DNA from: Adiantum capillus-veneris
Taxonomy: Eukaryota > Streptophyta > Polypodiopsida > Polypodiales > Pteridaceae
Direction of reading: 5' to 3'
Assembly (NCBI GenBank): GCA_014529385.2
Contig: CM043945.1
Location: 1,831,312-1,895,311, forward strand
Length of the DNA: 64,000 nt
The notes beneath the pieces were generated by a model. That model had not been told where the DNA came from and ran no database searches. It was given only the letters and a program-made list of their open reading frames with translations. The position numbers and the translations under genes were made by a program. Every line of letters starts with the position of its first letter. The first letter of the stretch is position 1. Positions 20,281 to 31,452 of the stretch are shown here, piece after piece.

Positions 20281-21661
20281 ATGGTCGTCACCCGAAGCGG
20301 AATGGATACTTCGCATACAGGTGATGAGCATGAGAGAGGCGACGAAGAATTTTCCCCACCAAGAGATTTTTCCGACCCTCCCCCTTCGCCATCTACGCCA
20401 CAAAGTATACCAAACCCTATGGAGCCAATGGTCAAGACAATGATGGACATGATGGCCAAACAAGAAGAGACTCGCATTGCCTTGGAACGCGAACGTGACG
20501 AACGAAAAGAAAGAAAAGCACAAAGAAAGGAGGAAGCTGCAGCAAGACGCGCGGTCTGGGAGGCTGAGCGTGAGGCTCAAAGAGAACTACGCGCTCAAGA
20601 ATTGGTTCGACAAGTACTTGCCTCGAAGTCCGAACCAGCCAAAGATCGTGGGAGTTCCTCAAGTGGCGCAAGCCACGATGCGGATTCCAACAACCCAGTC
20701 ATAGAGAAGTTGACTTTCAGTAAGTATGATGGTAAGATGGATGCTACGGTTATTTCATTCTTGGTTGCATCAACTTAATGCTTATTTTGCGACAACTAAG
20801 AAGACAAGGAATAGCAAGGTTTTGACAGCAGCTATGTACCTTGCCGGTGATGCCATCAATTGGTACCACACATGGAAAGAGACACAGTTAGCCGCGCACC
20901 TAGAGGAAGCCGACGAACTCACGCCCCTTTCCTTCAATTGGGCTGATTTCCAAGACAAGCTCAAGGCGCGGTTTATGCCACCTCAGTACCTCGCACGATT
21001 GAAGGATGATTGGCACGCTCTCAAGCAAAATGGTATGCCGGTTATGTCTTTTTCTAATCGTGTTTTGCAGCTAGGTACCCAATTACGCAAGTCGGATGAT
21101 GAGCGCAAAGAGGCATTTCTTTATGGATTGGACGAGTATATTAAGTACGATGTCGAGGTGCTCGATTTAGTCGATCTCAACAAGGCGGTAGCGATTGCTC
21201 TCGCGCAGGGGATGAAGCACAACAAGGGAAAGCCTAAGGAGAACAAGACTTCCACAAGTACCTTTCAGACTTCTCAGAACCCACAGAACGGTAAGAATGA
21301 TAAGAACGGTAACTCTTCTAACCAATCTTCCAACAGTCTCTCAGAAAAGAATTCTTCCAATGAACCTAAGGGTAAGGCTAACACAATTGCTAAACCTAAG
21401 CTTACTCCAGATGAAAAGGTAGCACAAGGAATTGTAGGAGGATACGTCACGTCGGAAGAGCAAAGCACTTATTCTAAGGAAGGTCGTTGTTTTCATTGTC
21501 ACATTAAGGGTCACATAAAAAGAACATGTCCTAAGCTCGAATCGAATGAATCTAAAGAATCCACAGAACCCACTTCCTCTGTTAATGCAATTACTGATAA
21601 CACGAGTGTGTCCCAAGTTTCTCTTGACCCTCCCATTGATGATTCTCTCATCTCTCATTAA
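20281..21661 (+). pseudogene. gag: gag of element B
   Basis: It starts MVVTRSGMDTSHTGDEHERG. A coiled-coil N-terminal part (to about 20700) is followed, after a one-base insertion near 20757 that shifts the frame, by the capsid-like region (20726-21661 frame). That part has WADFQDKLKARFMPPQ and an intact zinc knuckle CFHCHIKGHIKRTC at about 21487-21530. Unlike element A it has no stop between the coiled coil and the capsid part. It ends at TAA 21659-21661, just after the SLISH segment. Confidence 0.88.
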
Positions 21662-22125
21662 ATGTTATGGTCATGTTTCAGGGCACCGCTTTGTCATATT
21701 TTTTAACCCAGGTAGTATGCATGATGTGATCAGTCTCTCTCTTGTTGAGAGAGCCCGCCTAGAAGTTAGTCAGAAATCTCCTCTCTAGGTCTCTAGCTTT
21801 GTTCCCGGTATGGACTCTCTCATCACGCAGGAGTGTCTTGGTGTGTTGTTTACAATTCAACAAGCTGCCTTCAGTAGAAAATTTTTTGTCTCTCCTCTCT
21901 CAGGATGTGATATGATTTTGGGCATTCGATGCTTTCGTGATCTTAACCCTCTCATAATTGGGAGGCTAACACTTTCACTCTCTACGCCAAAAGTGATTCT
22001 CCCATTGTCATTCGTAGAGAGGACATTGTTCATTCTCCCTCTCTCATTGCTAATATGCAAGACAAGATTGAAAGGATTCAGGAGAAGGAGACTCTCTCAG
22101 TCTCTTCTTCTCCAAAGCATCACAC
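21662..22125 (+). pseudogene. Retropepsin-like region of element B
   Basis: Shifting frames read FNPGSMHDVIS (21546-21788 frame) and later SPLSGCDMILGI (21810-22766 frame). In element A the loop is DPGS; here the catalytic Asp is Asn, so the domain would be inactive. A stop at 21787-21789 and frameshifts add to the damage. Confidence 0.72.
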
Positions 22126-22330
22126 AGGATTTGCATGATTATGAGAAGCATGATGATGAATTGATTGACAATAATGAGCATGATGATTTGGATGTTAATG
22201 ATGAGCATGATGATTTGGATGACAATGACAAGCATGATGATTTGCGTGATCAAGATGTGATTTTTCACAAGCATGATGAGTTGCATGAAGATGATGTGAT
22301 TGTTCACAAGGATGATGTGTTAGTGGATGC
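22126..22330 (+). repeat. His/Asp-rich coding repeat of element B
   Basis: Units of the type HDDLDxND(E/K), encoded by repeats of about 27-30 nt (CATGATGATTTGGATG...), occur at least three times. HDELHEDDVIVHKDDVLVD follows. Element A has a shorter version at about 2940-3045. Variation in unit number points to slippage or unequal exchange. Confidence 0.8.
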
Positions 22331-22723
22331 TTTTTCTAGCGAGGCTAACCTCGTCATAGATTCGATCAATCACGAAGAACCGATCTTGGCTTTCGAGTCG
22401 AGGTCCAAAGAACCCCCACAAGATGATTCGATCACTCAAGAACAACCAATCTTGGCTCTCGAGCCTAGGTCCAAAGAACCCTCACAGGAAGTATTATGTG
22501 TTCGCATGATTGATACGCACGCATTGTTCGAGTGTTTCATTCGAGATCGTTTCCTGTATTTTAGTCGGCGTCTTTATCTGATCCCTTTTCCTAGACATGA
22601 CATATTGTACATTGAGCACGTTTCACTCATGAATGAGCACGAATGTATGCGGATTGTTCATGAAAAACTGAAAAGTATGCATTCAAGGAAGTCACATTTT
22701 GTGTCTCTTCCTTGGCATGACAC
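22331..22723 (+). pseudogene. C-terminal region of LTR1 element B, first half
   Basis: It matches element A: SSEANLVIDSINHEEPI, then MIDTHALFECFIRDRFLYFS and PWHDTV. It stops where LTR2 of element F inserts at 22724. The two duplicated acidic segments (SINHEEP and SITQEQP, each followed by ILAxE) are 45-60 nt repeats. The frame is open from 21810 through the insertion point. Confidence 0.75.
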
Positions 22724-24265
22724 TGTCACCAGGAGGTGTATTTTTCCTGTTGCCTTCCGTAAATAAGTATTAGATACATTTATTTTATTTTTACTTGTTT
22801 GTCCCAAAACCCTTGAAAAGGTGCAAAGTGGACATTGCATGGCCAGTGTGAAATGACTGCAGCCAAATGGGTTTCTCACATCGGGGATCTAGGTCGGTCA
22901 GACAGGGACTGCCCGAGCCAGTTAGCACTGAATTCTGATGAGTATGGAAGCTCGTGTGCGCCAAACTGGAATTTGGGCCACTCGTCAAGTCACTACAACT
23001 TTATAAGTTGAAAGGGGCCAGTAAATTAACCCACACTGTAGATGTTGGTCAAATGGTGGTCTTCACTGATGGTCAGGAGACCGATAAGGACGCCATGGAA
23101 GCATCTCCTAAAATTTAGGGAACTGCTATTTTTGACCGGAAATATGTGTTCGCGTCAATAGCTCTAGAATGACAAGGGGAACATTCTATTGCTCTACTGC
23201 CAAGTCAACTGACGCACCAGTTGAGATATTTTTAGCAGGGAAAGCCCAAACTCGGAAATTGGGCGACGTGTCAGCCTGTGAGCGATTTTGCCACTCTGCG
23301 AGGCAAAATTGAGCTACATATCAACCAAGGGGACGCCATTTTCAGCCTCAGGTGGATTGTAGCAGGTACAGAAGCTATGGAATGCTTACCTTGCCCTCTA
23401 TGCACAGTATGGTGACGGGAGTGATGCCCCGCACGCTAGATACTGCTCTCTTTCTCCCCTACGTACAGTATGTTATGCCCCACTACTGGGCTTCTCATTT
23501 GACCTATGTACAGTTCTGGGGGCTTATGCGCGTTTGCCAAGGCAAGAGCCTTCTGAACAAGAACCGGATTAGCTAATTGCTAATCCCCCACAGGTACGCA
23601 CAGTTCCATCACGAAAGATTGCGAGTTTGGAGAGTTTTCTCGCGTGAAAACTCGTCCAATTCACATGGGAATTGTCCCATTGTGTGCGGGAGCCCTTGGA
23701 ACACGCGTAGGCGTGTTCGCTCCGCTAAAAACGATCCGAAACAGGGAATTACAGCCTGCTGTGTTTTTCTGCAGGTTTAGGGTTTCGCACCTTAACTGCA
23801 AGGGAACATCGCAGGAGCCTCGTGAGAGCCTTGGGATGCGTGTACAAGCTTTTGGGCTCCCGGCAGTGAAAAACAGAGAATTACAACCCGCTGAATTTCT
23901 GTGACAGCTCACCAGAAAGCTTCCAGATATCGAGGGAATCCGTCCTAGACAGGTGTTTTTGACCTACAGGGGTTTTTGCGCCGTTATGCTGTCGAAATCC
24001 GGTCGAAAACCTGTATTTTCAGCCCTCGCCAAGTTTGGACAGCTTTGTGAAAGCTTGAGCTAAGAGGTCGGATCGTCTACCTTAATTTGAATAAAGAAAT
24101 ACCAAAAGAGGCGCCAATCTTTGGGGCCTACAGGGTGTCAGTCTCGTGTGCGCAGTGACATTCTAGTCGATGGACGCAACTGTGTTCTCTTCCCTTCTCA
24201 GTGCTGTGTAAAGTTAACAGGTAATTGAAATAGTACCGCCCTCTACGTTGTATAGGCCGGTTATA
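22724..24265 (+). repeat. 5' LTR of element F (LTR2 family)
   Basis: The 1542-bp LTR runs from TGTCACC to GGTTATA. AATAAAG and the GGCGCC motif are near 24089-24128. A telo-box-like TTTAGGGTTT lies near 23775. Confidence 0.92.
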
Positions 24266-24282
24266 TGGTTCCATCGACGGGA
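24266..24282 (+). promoter_or_regulatory. Candidate primer-binding site of element F
   Basis: TGGTTCCATCGACGGGA begins exactly after the LTR and with TGG, as expected for pairing with a tRNA CCA end. It is identical in element L (57919-57934, minus strand). I could not assign the tRNA. Confidence 0.6.
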
Positions 24283-24350
24283 TAGTCACTTTTTCTTCAA
24301 AAAGTGCAGCGTGGATTGTTGTGGGTGAAAGCAACACAGAGCTTGTCGAT

Positions 24351-27009
24351 ATGGCAGAGAAGAGAGACCAAGTACCTGAAGAGGGATCTTCCTCACATGG
24401 CACAGAGAAAATTCCTTCAACTCTTCAAGAAGAGGACAGGTTATATATACCTAGATGAATCCAGGATATACCCAGATTCACCCTTGAAGAAAAGTGCAAG
24501 GTATAGACTCATGGTAGTCACCCACGAGACAATATAACCATCAGCTCCATCATGCATAGTATTGACTAAATACCACGACATCCCCACTAACGTCGTCAAT
24601 GCCCAATAGTGGGTGTAGAACTAGGTACAAACATATGCTCCCAAACACAAAACACACCACACGCACACACATGAGCATACATCAACACAAAGTTCAGCGT
24701 GCTGAGTTTCTGTCATGACTCCAGAGATCAAGGGCAGACTCAGCCATAATGAAGCCTAGCACTAAGAGAAGCGTTAAATTGGAAAAATTAGCACAAAAGA
24801 AAAGGTAGTTGATAGGGCATACGCACCACAAAAGATAGAAAGAATTAGCACAATATCAACTGGTCGTAACTCGGACGAAAACTTCACAATGTGAGGTCTG
24901 CATGTCCGCTATACGACTTAAAAATATACCTAGATGAATCCAGGATATACCCAGATTCACCCTTGAAGAAAAGTGCAAGGTATAGACTCATGGTAGTCAC
25001 CCACGAGACAATATAACCATCAGCTCCATCATGCATAGTATTGACTAAATACCACGACATCCCCACTAACGTCGTCAATGCCCAATAGTGGGTGTAGAAC
25101 TAGGTACAAACATATGCTCCCAAACACAAAACACACCACACGCACACACACATGAGCATACATCAACACAAAGTTCAGCGTGCTGAGTTTCTGTCATGAC
25201 TCCGGAGATCAAGGGCAGACTCAGCCATAATGAAGCCTAGCACTAAGAGAAGCGTTAAATTGGAAAAATTAGCACAAAAGAAAAGGTAGTTGATAGGGCA
25301 TACGCACCACAAAAGATAGAGGACAGGTTGTTTAGAATTCAACTGCGTTGTTGCATGCAAAGTTTCAGCAGTTGGCTAACAACCCAAGGATGCAGGAGTT
25401 CTTACAGGCTCCGACACAGGGTTTTCAGCCTCCTACACAGGGCATGACTGAGCCGTTGCAGGAAAAGGAGATTTCCAATGCGCAGAGGACTCATGATACT
25501 CGAGGGAAAGCCAATGTGGTTGAGCAACTAGCGGTGTCCAATGATCCAAAGCAACTTGCTTTAGCTGGATAGGAACCGTTTGTGAATGGTCAAGGGAGCA
25601 ATGAACAGGCTATGCGTCAGACCCTTCCATTACTAATACTTATCCTGGTTATTTAAGAGGTGGTTCAGTGTTTCAAGCTATGGCCATAGGTTATATGCCA
25701 GGGAATGTGTTCGAGACAATGCAAACAGGCATGGGTAACCCTATGTACGCGAACATGGGTGTCCAACCAGGTTTTCAGGGTGCCTACGGCCAGTTTTGAG
25801 TGCCTGGAACACAATTTGGTATGGCTGGTTTTTCGCAGCCATGCGTACAAAATGCAGATATGACAGGGAAAACAGTTGATGCGAGTGCTGGAATGAACAC
25901 TCATGGGGCACCACTGCTACAGGCACCTGTTTATGATAATGTGGCTCCTTTGAGTCAGCCTAAGGATTACAAGGAAGGTGGGCAAGGAGTGAAGTTTGAA
26001 ACTTTCAGAGGAACTGAGGACCAATTAGAGGCTTTGACCTTTATACAGCAGTTCGATGCAGCTTATGCTGGAGGCAACTTCACGGAATCTTCAAAGATAC
26101 GCAAGGCTGCCACTTTCTTGAAAGGGAATGCGCTTCAATGGCGGACCGCATTGTTGAACCAATGTCAAGCCCCAACAACGTGGGTCCAATTCAAACAACT
26201 TTTTGCGCTTGCATGGTTGACAAACACTTTTGAAGTGGATGTAATGACGGAATGGCACGAGTTGAATGCTAAACAGTGTGCGAATTTGGAAGAGTACAAT
26301 GAACAGTTTTGGGCCGCACCGTTGCCAGCCACCTCTTACAGGTTTGTGCCATTGTCAGAACAGATTGAGAAGTACTGTTGCGGATTGCCCAAGAAAATCA
26401 GGGACTACTGCACAAAGACTACTGTCATGAATATGTTTCAATCGATAGAGAGTGCAAGAGTGGCCAACAATCTGTCGAAGGGAGATTCCGATGGATTTAA
26501 TAGCCACAAGAAAGGGTCCCAGGGCAAACAGTTTTCAGCCAAGGGCAATGTTGCAGCAAAGCCTTCTGAGTCTCCTGCAAAGAAGCCCTCCACTCAAGAA
26601 GTTGATACGTCCGAGAAGAAGTCTAAATCTTCTTCGGAACGAGGACAAGGACAAAAAAGGCATTTTTCTGGCAAAACTTTTCAAGAAAGGAAAGCTCTTA
26701 GGGAGGCCAAGAAATGCTACATTTGTGAACAAGAAGGACACTTTGCAAATGAGTGCCCACAGAAGAAGTCACAGGATAAGGATGACAAGTCAAACCATAA
26801 AGGAAAGAAGCCAAAGCCGAGTGCAGGACTTGTTCCAGATTTGGTTGGAGATCAGCCAAACACAGATGCCATGGAGGTGTGCAGAGCTTGGGGCAAAGTT
26901 AGGGACCAGACAGTGCTAGTTTTCTTTGATCGAGGAGCCCGTGCAAATTTCATATCTCACCAGAATTGGCATCAAAGTTGGGCATTCGTGCAGAGGAGAT
27001 GGGTATGAC
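24351..27009 (+). pseudogene. gag: gag of element F
   Basis: It starts MAEKRDQVPEEGSSSHGTEK at 24351 and is broken at 24442 by a satellite-like insert, continuing at 25330. A Gln/Pro/Gly-rich N-terminal region has stops near 25571 and 25799. The open part 25800-27008 (402 residues) contains the capsid-like domain (FETFRGTEDQLEALTFIQQF, then KGNALQWRTALLNQ), a basic Ser/Lys region, zinc knuckle CYICEQEGHFANEC and the protease loop [13 protein letters not shown] 2-bp TC insertion after the loop shifts the frame. The same insertion is in F' and L. Confidence 0.88.
24443..25317 (+). repeat. Satellite-like insert with 479-bp units
   Basis: It holds 1.8 nearly identical copies of a 479-bp unit (24445-24923 and 24924-25317). 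It is flanked by the 12-bp direct repeat AGAGGACAGGTT (24431-24442 and 25318-25329) and interrupts gag. Short CACACA runs and ATATACC boundaries are seen. I find no terminal inverted repeats or convincing coding sequence. Its class is unknown. Confidence 0.75.
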
Positions 27010-27931
27010 AGGCGAAGCAGGTTTGGCATGCCCAGGACATTCAGAGCCTGTTACTCCCATTCTGGGAAAGCTTCGTCTGCACATTCAGAGCTATGTGGAT
27101 GCGTAAGAATTTCATATTATGCCGCTTGAGGGCTGTGATGTGTTATTGGGTATCCCATGGTGTTACAGGTTACATGCAATGGTGGATACTTACAACAAAA
27201 AGATTACCCTTGTACATAGAGGAAAGACTCATGTCCTCGATGTAAAGCTTAAAGGCGAGTCTGTTCCAGTTGTTTCTGCTTCTGCTATTTCATCTGTAAT
27301 AAAGAATCATCTTTCTGCGTACTTGATCTTTGCAAAAGAAGTACCTCAAGTTGTATCTAATTTGTCTACCTTAGATAAAGACAGGTCAACTTTTTTGAGT
27401 GGTTTCAGTGATTGTTTTTCGGACTCTTTGCGAGGGGAGTTAGCTCCTGAGAGACCTGAGGATCATACTAAAGATCTTGTGCCAGGTTCTAGTCCACCGA
27501 ATAGACCACCATACAGGGTTAGTGCAGTCCAGCAGAAAGAGATTATGGGTCAGGTAAACGAGCTTTTAGAGAAGGGGCTGATTCAGCCCAGTTCATCCCC
27601 TTTTTGTTCGCCTGTACTCTTAATGCAGAAGAAGGATGGTTCATGGCGCATGTGCATTGACTATCGCGCCTTGAATAAGAATACTATCAAGAACAGGTTC
27701 CCCATACCGAGGATAGATGACATTCTTGATCGGCTTGAGGGAGCGTCATTGTTTACAAGAATAGACCTAAAGAGCGGGTATCATCAGATACGCATTAGAC
27801 CAGAAGATGTCCATAAGGCTGCGTTCAAGACAACATTTGGTCTCTATGAGTTTCTTGTCATGCCATTTGGTCTCACAAATGCTCCTACCACATTTAATAG
27901 AATGATGGACAGAATTTTTAGACCACATTGA
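27010..27931 (+). pseudogene. pol: Protease end and RT first half, element F
   Basis: The frame that follows the 2-bp lesion reads [14 protein letters not shown], then RT motifs: [62 protein letters not shown] and [18 protein letters not shown] stop at 27103 (GCG-TAA) is private to the F pair (element L has GCG-GAA), and a TGA at 27929-27931 interrupts RT before the FFDDM block. The TGA is shared with F' and L. Confidence 0.9.
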
Positions 27932-27937
27932 AACTTC

Positions 27938-28760
27938 GTGGGTACCTTCTTTGATGACATGATTGTCTACTCAAAGTCTGAAGAGGAGCATAGGGATCAC
28001 TTGACCGTAGTTTTCAATGAGCTACGCAAGAATAGGCTACTCATCAATGCGAAGAAAAGTGAGTTCTTTTTGCAAGAAATTCACTTCCTTGGGCACATTG
28101 TTTCAAAGGATGGCGTACGCATGGATCCCGCTAAAGTGGAAGCAATTAGGTCATGGCTAGACTTCAAGTCCGTACATGACATTCGAAGCTTTCTAGGCTT
28201 ATGTTCCTATTACAGGAGGTTCATCCGAAATTTTGCTGAGAGTGCTTCTCCACTCCATGCACTACAAGGAAAAGGAGTTACTTTCAAGTGGACAGCCAAG
28301 GAAATTTTAGAGTTCAAACACTTGAAAGAGAAGCTGACTTCAGATCCGGTAATTATTTTGCCAGATCTTTCTAAACCTCTTGTGGTTCAATGTGATGCGT
28401 GTGGCCATAGTCTTGGTGCAGTTTTAATGCAGAATGGCCGAGTAGTCGCATATGAGAGCAGAATTCTTTTGAAGACTAAAAGGAACTTGCAAGTCTATGA
28501 GAAAGAATTGCTGGCAGTAATTCATGCTCTCACTAGTTGGAAACACTATTTGCTAGGGGCTGATTTTGTTGTCCAAACGGATCATCAAACCTTGCGATAT
28601 TTTCTTACACAGACGAAGTTGTCTGAGAAGTACATGCGATGGGCAAACATCTTGTCAATGTTCCATTTTCAGATTGTGCATGTGCAAGGGAAAAAGAACG
28701 TGGTGGCTGATGCGTTGTCACGAAAGCCCCAAATTTCAGCAGTGTCAATTCCGTACCATT
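27938..28760 (+). pseudogene. pol: RT second half and RNase H, element F
   Basis: It begins GTFFDDMIVYSKSEEEH (RT catalytic block, FFDD), then HFLGHIVSKDGV, RSFLGLCSYYRRFIRNF, RNase H CDACGHSLGAVLMQNG, YEKELLAVIHAL, TDHQTLRYFLTQTK and KNVVADALSRKP. At 28760/28761 it fuses to LTR-K, so the integrase is missing. F' carries the same reading with more of the integrase before its own junction. Confidence 0.92.
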
Positions 28761-29768
28761 GTTATGGATGTGGCCGCAGTGTACAAAGAGGGTCGGATGA
28801 CCTAGAAAGATACAATGGCAGCATCGCCTAAAATTTAGGGAACTGCTATTTTCGGACCTGAAAATGTCTTCGCGTCATTATGTGCAGTTTGACATGGGGA
28901 TCATTTTGTTACTCTGTGGCCAAGTCAACAGAGGTTGCAGGTGAGATATTTTTAGACCCGGGGGTCTAAAGCGGGAAAATGCACAAATGAGTGACACTTG
29001 GCACTTTGAGGCCAGTTTACTACTTATAGAGAAGGCAAAAACGTGATTTATAGCTGGGAGGCTCATTTTGCAAGTCTCTGTCACAGGTCAAGAGCTATGG
29101 AGTGCTTGCTTTCCCTCCTATGTACAGTGCGGTGCCAGGAGTGATCCCTGCACGCTACGCAATGCACTCTCTCTCCCCTTTGGCAGTATGTTATGCCCCT
29201 CTAGTGGGCTCTTCATTTGACCAATGTACAGTTGTGTGGGTTGATGTGCGATTGTCGAGGCAAGAGCCTCTTGCACAGGTACTGGATTAGGTAGCGGCTA
29301 GCCCCCCCGCAGGTACATGTGAATTCGGAGAGGTTCCACGCCAGAAATCTCGTCCGATTCAAAGGGCAAGTAGCCCTACGGGTGCGGGAGCTCGAGGACT
29401 TGCTATGGATGCGACCGGCACGCGAAACGGAGCCCGAAACAGTAAATTACAGCCTGCTGTGTATTTTTGCAGGTTTAGGGTTTTGGCCCTAAACGGACCC
29501 TAATACCCCCAGGAGCTTCGGGGACGCGAGGGGACCGCTGTACAAGTGATCTGGTGCATTTTCGGGGCTGAAAACAGAGAATTCAGCGTGCTGCAGATTC
29601 TCGCCAGGTTTTGAAAAGTGCCCGTATGCGTCGGGAAAGTCAGTCAATGCGTGGGAATACTGACTGTGAAGGGTTCTAGTACAGTTATGCTGCCGAAATC
29701 GGGCTGGAACAGTGGAAATTCAGCCGAGTTTGTGCGGGGCAGCGTGTAGGGATCCACAGCGTTTATTC
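28761..29768 (+). repeat. LTR-K fragment fused to element F
   Basis: It matches the interior of LTR-K (41481-42967, reversed). The left edge is a chimeric junction and the right edge is the insertion site of element E (TATTC at 29764-29768). Plus-strand ORFs here are not genes. Confidence 0.85.
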
Positions 29769-30397
29769 TGTAACAAACTTGGACACTCCAAGTCAAGAAT
29801 CAACCGCGACAGCACCAAATAACCACTTCAAAACAATTCACAGATCACAATAGATTTGCACTGGCCCGGCGGAGTTCCGTGCCTAGAGATATTGGCCCCA
29901 AAGACTGGCGCCCCTTTCGGTATTTCTTTTTGTATTAATCAATCATCAAAGTACAAGAGAGCGGTTAGGGTTTCACTCTCAGACTCTGCGTCCAGATGCT
30001 CTGAGAAGTGAGGCCCTCACCACTAATTTAAAGGTTACAAGGGATGCCCAAAAGCAGAGCCTCAAAAGCTTTCAAAATCAAAAGCATCAGTTCTCTCTTA
30101 GAGAGAGTCTCTTTTTTTTTAAATTTTAAAAAAAGCAAGTTCTCTCTCTTTCATGCAAAAAGCAACGCCCAAAAGCTGCCAGCGCAAATTGCGGCGCAAT
30201 TTCCGGAAAATCCGTACACCCCTGCCACGTGGCACTGGCGCAGGAATTTTTAGGGTTTCTGGCAGAAATTAGGGTTTCCAGAAATTAGGGTTTGCTGCAA
30301 ATTAGGGTTTTTGGCAGTTGTTAGGGTTTGCAGGAATTTTAGGGTTTCTGGCAGAAATTAGGGTTTCTGCTGTCCGCCACGTCATCACTTTGTGACA
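29769..30397 (-). repeat. 3' LTR of element E (LTR3 family)
   Basis: The 629-bp LTR starts TGTCACAAAG and ends TTTGTTACA on the minus strand. It is 87 bp longer than the solo copy at 46957-47498, owing to extra TTAGGGTTT-containing units at about 30245-30370. The target-site base block TATTC flanks it at 29764-29768. Confidence 0.92.
30245..30370. repeat. Telo-box-rich repeat in LTR3 of element E
   Basis: TTAGGGTTT occurs about eight times at intervals of roughly 14-20 bp, mixed with CTGGCAGAAA. The solo LTR3 has fewer units. AAACCCTAA is the plant telo-box. Confidence 0.8.
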
Positions 30398-30411
30398 TAC
30401 CCCCCTCTTGA
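30398..30411 (-). promoter_or_regulatory. Polypurine tract of element E
   Basis: AAGAGGGGGGTA on the minus strand, adjacent to the LTR. Confidence 0.85.
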
Positions 30412-30418
30412 AAACATT

Positions 30419-30436
30419 GTAATCGACCGCGATTAC
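30419..30436 (-). other. PPT-proximal stem-loop, element E
   Basis: GTAATCG, ACCG loop, CGATTAC: a perfect 7-bp stem. The rest of the 3' untranslated region (30437-31003) is non-coding and includes period-10 ACATCACA repeats at about 30541-30590. Confidence 0.65.
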
Positions 30437-31003
30437 GCCTGCAAAACCGACAAAAGCCATAAACCGTCTTAGCAGACACTGACTGTTAGTACCTACGTAC
30501 TAGGAACACACATCTAGCACATGTACAAAATCGACAGTCACATCACACGACATCACATGACATCAGCAGACATTACAGTACATCACATGACATTCAACAT
30601 TCATTCGGATCTTAGACCATGATTTATCGGCAATGTAGCTAGCAATCACATCTAGGTCCAATCGGGACCTCATCGATGTCCGATTGACTAACCCCTATTG
30701 CAACCATGTCTATTCGAGATCAATCAGACCAAAATGCTGCAATCATTTCGGCTATCAGTTCCTGCACTCACAAGAAGTCAAGAACAAATCAGTATCATAA
30801 TCAGGAATTCCATTTCATAAAGTCATCCAGCAGAATACTGTCAGCTCTCAGTATCCCTGAAGCTCAAAGAGACATCAGTGACTTTAGTATCAAAATCGAG
30901 GCATCTGTTGACAAAGGAGCGGAGTAACTCCCCTCTTGTGCATCCCACTGCACCAGATCTTCGGCCAAGCTGAGTTTCTGGGTTCCGTTTGGAGTAGACT
31001 ATG

Positions 31004-31452
31004 CTAAACCAAAACATCGAGGTAAAGTTTCACAATCCGAGGAGTATCTGCTAGGTCCTCCTCCTCCATCCACTTCGCATCAAATGCAGGAAAGTTCTTG
31101 AACTTAACCAAGAACCCGCCTTCGGACTTTACCTTTCTTCGTATCATCATGTGCCAAAATCTGTTCAGGAACAAGTATCTCCTTGTTTCCTTCCACTTTG
31201 GGTTGCTCATCAGGCTCCCCATCATCAGGCACATCACCCTTAACAGGTGTCAAGAGACTCACATGCAATGCATTATGAATCCTCCAAGTATCTGGCAGTT
31301 CCAATCGGAAGGAGACATCATTTATCTTATCAGTGATCTGGAAAGGTCCGTAGTATCACATACTAAGCTTTGGAAAAAGCCTCTCCTTTCTCTTTTTCTT
31401 TCGCAGGCGTGCCTTCTCAAAAGTAAGAGCACCCAATCATCCTCCTTCAATT
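31004..31452 (-). pseudogene. pol: Integrase tail and chromodomain, element E
   Basis: Two frames carry the tail: TWRIHNALHVSLLTPVKGDV (31104-31304) and FLVKFKNFPAFDAKWMEEEDL (31004-31237). One frameshift lies in the chromodomain and another near 31450. The order and residues match element D. Confidence 0.85.

Noticed and set aside
22841-23000. ORFs on the minus strand (MRNPFGCS, MTSGPNSSLAHTS) repeated in all LTR2 copies
   Set aside because: Antisense ORFs within LTRs; conserved only because the LTRs are similar.
24884-25078. Minus-strand ORF in the satellite-like insert, at first sight similar to a transposon protein
   Set aside because: I could not match any motif with confidence, and the first tandem unit does not keep a longer frame.
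27119-27931. Start of a separate protease-RT gene at MPLEGCD
   Set aside because: The Met is internal to the conserved protease strand. The apparent start exists because of the stop at 27103 and the upstream frameshift.
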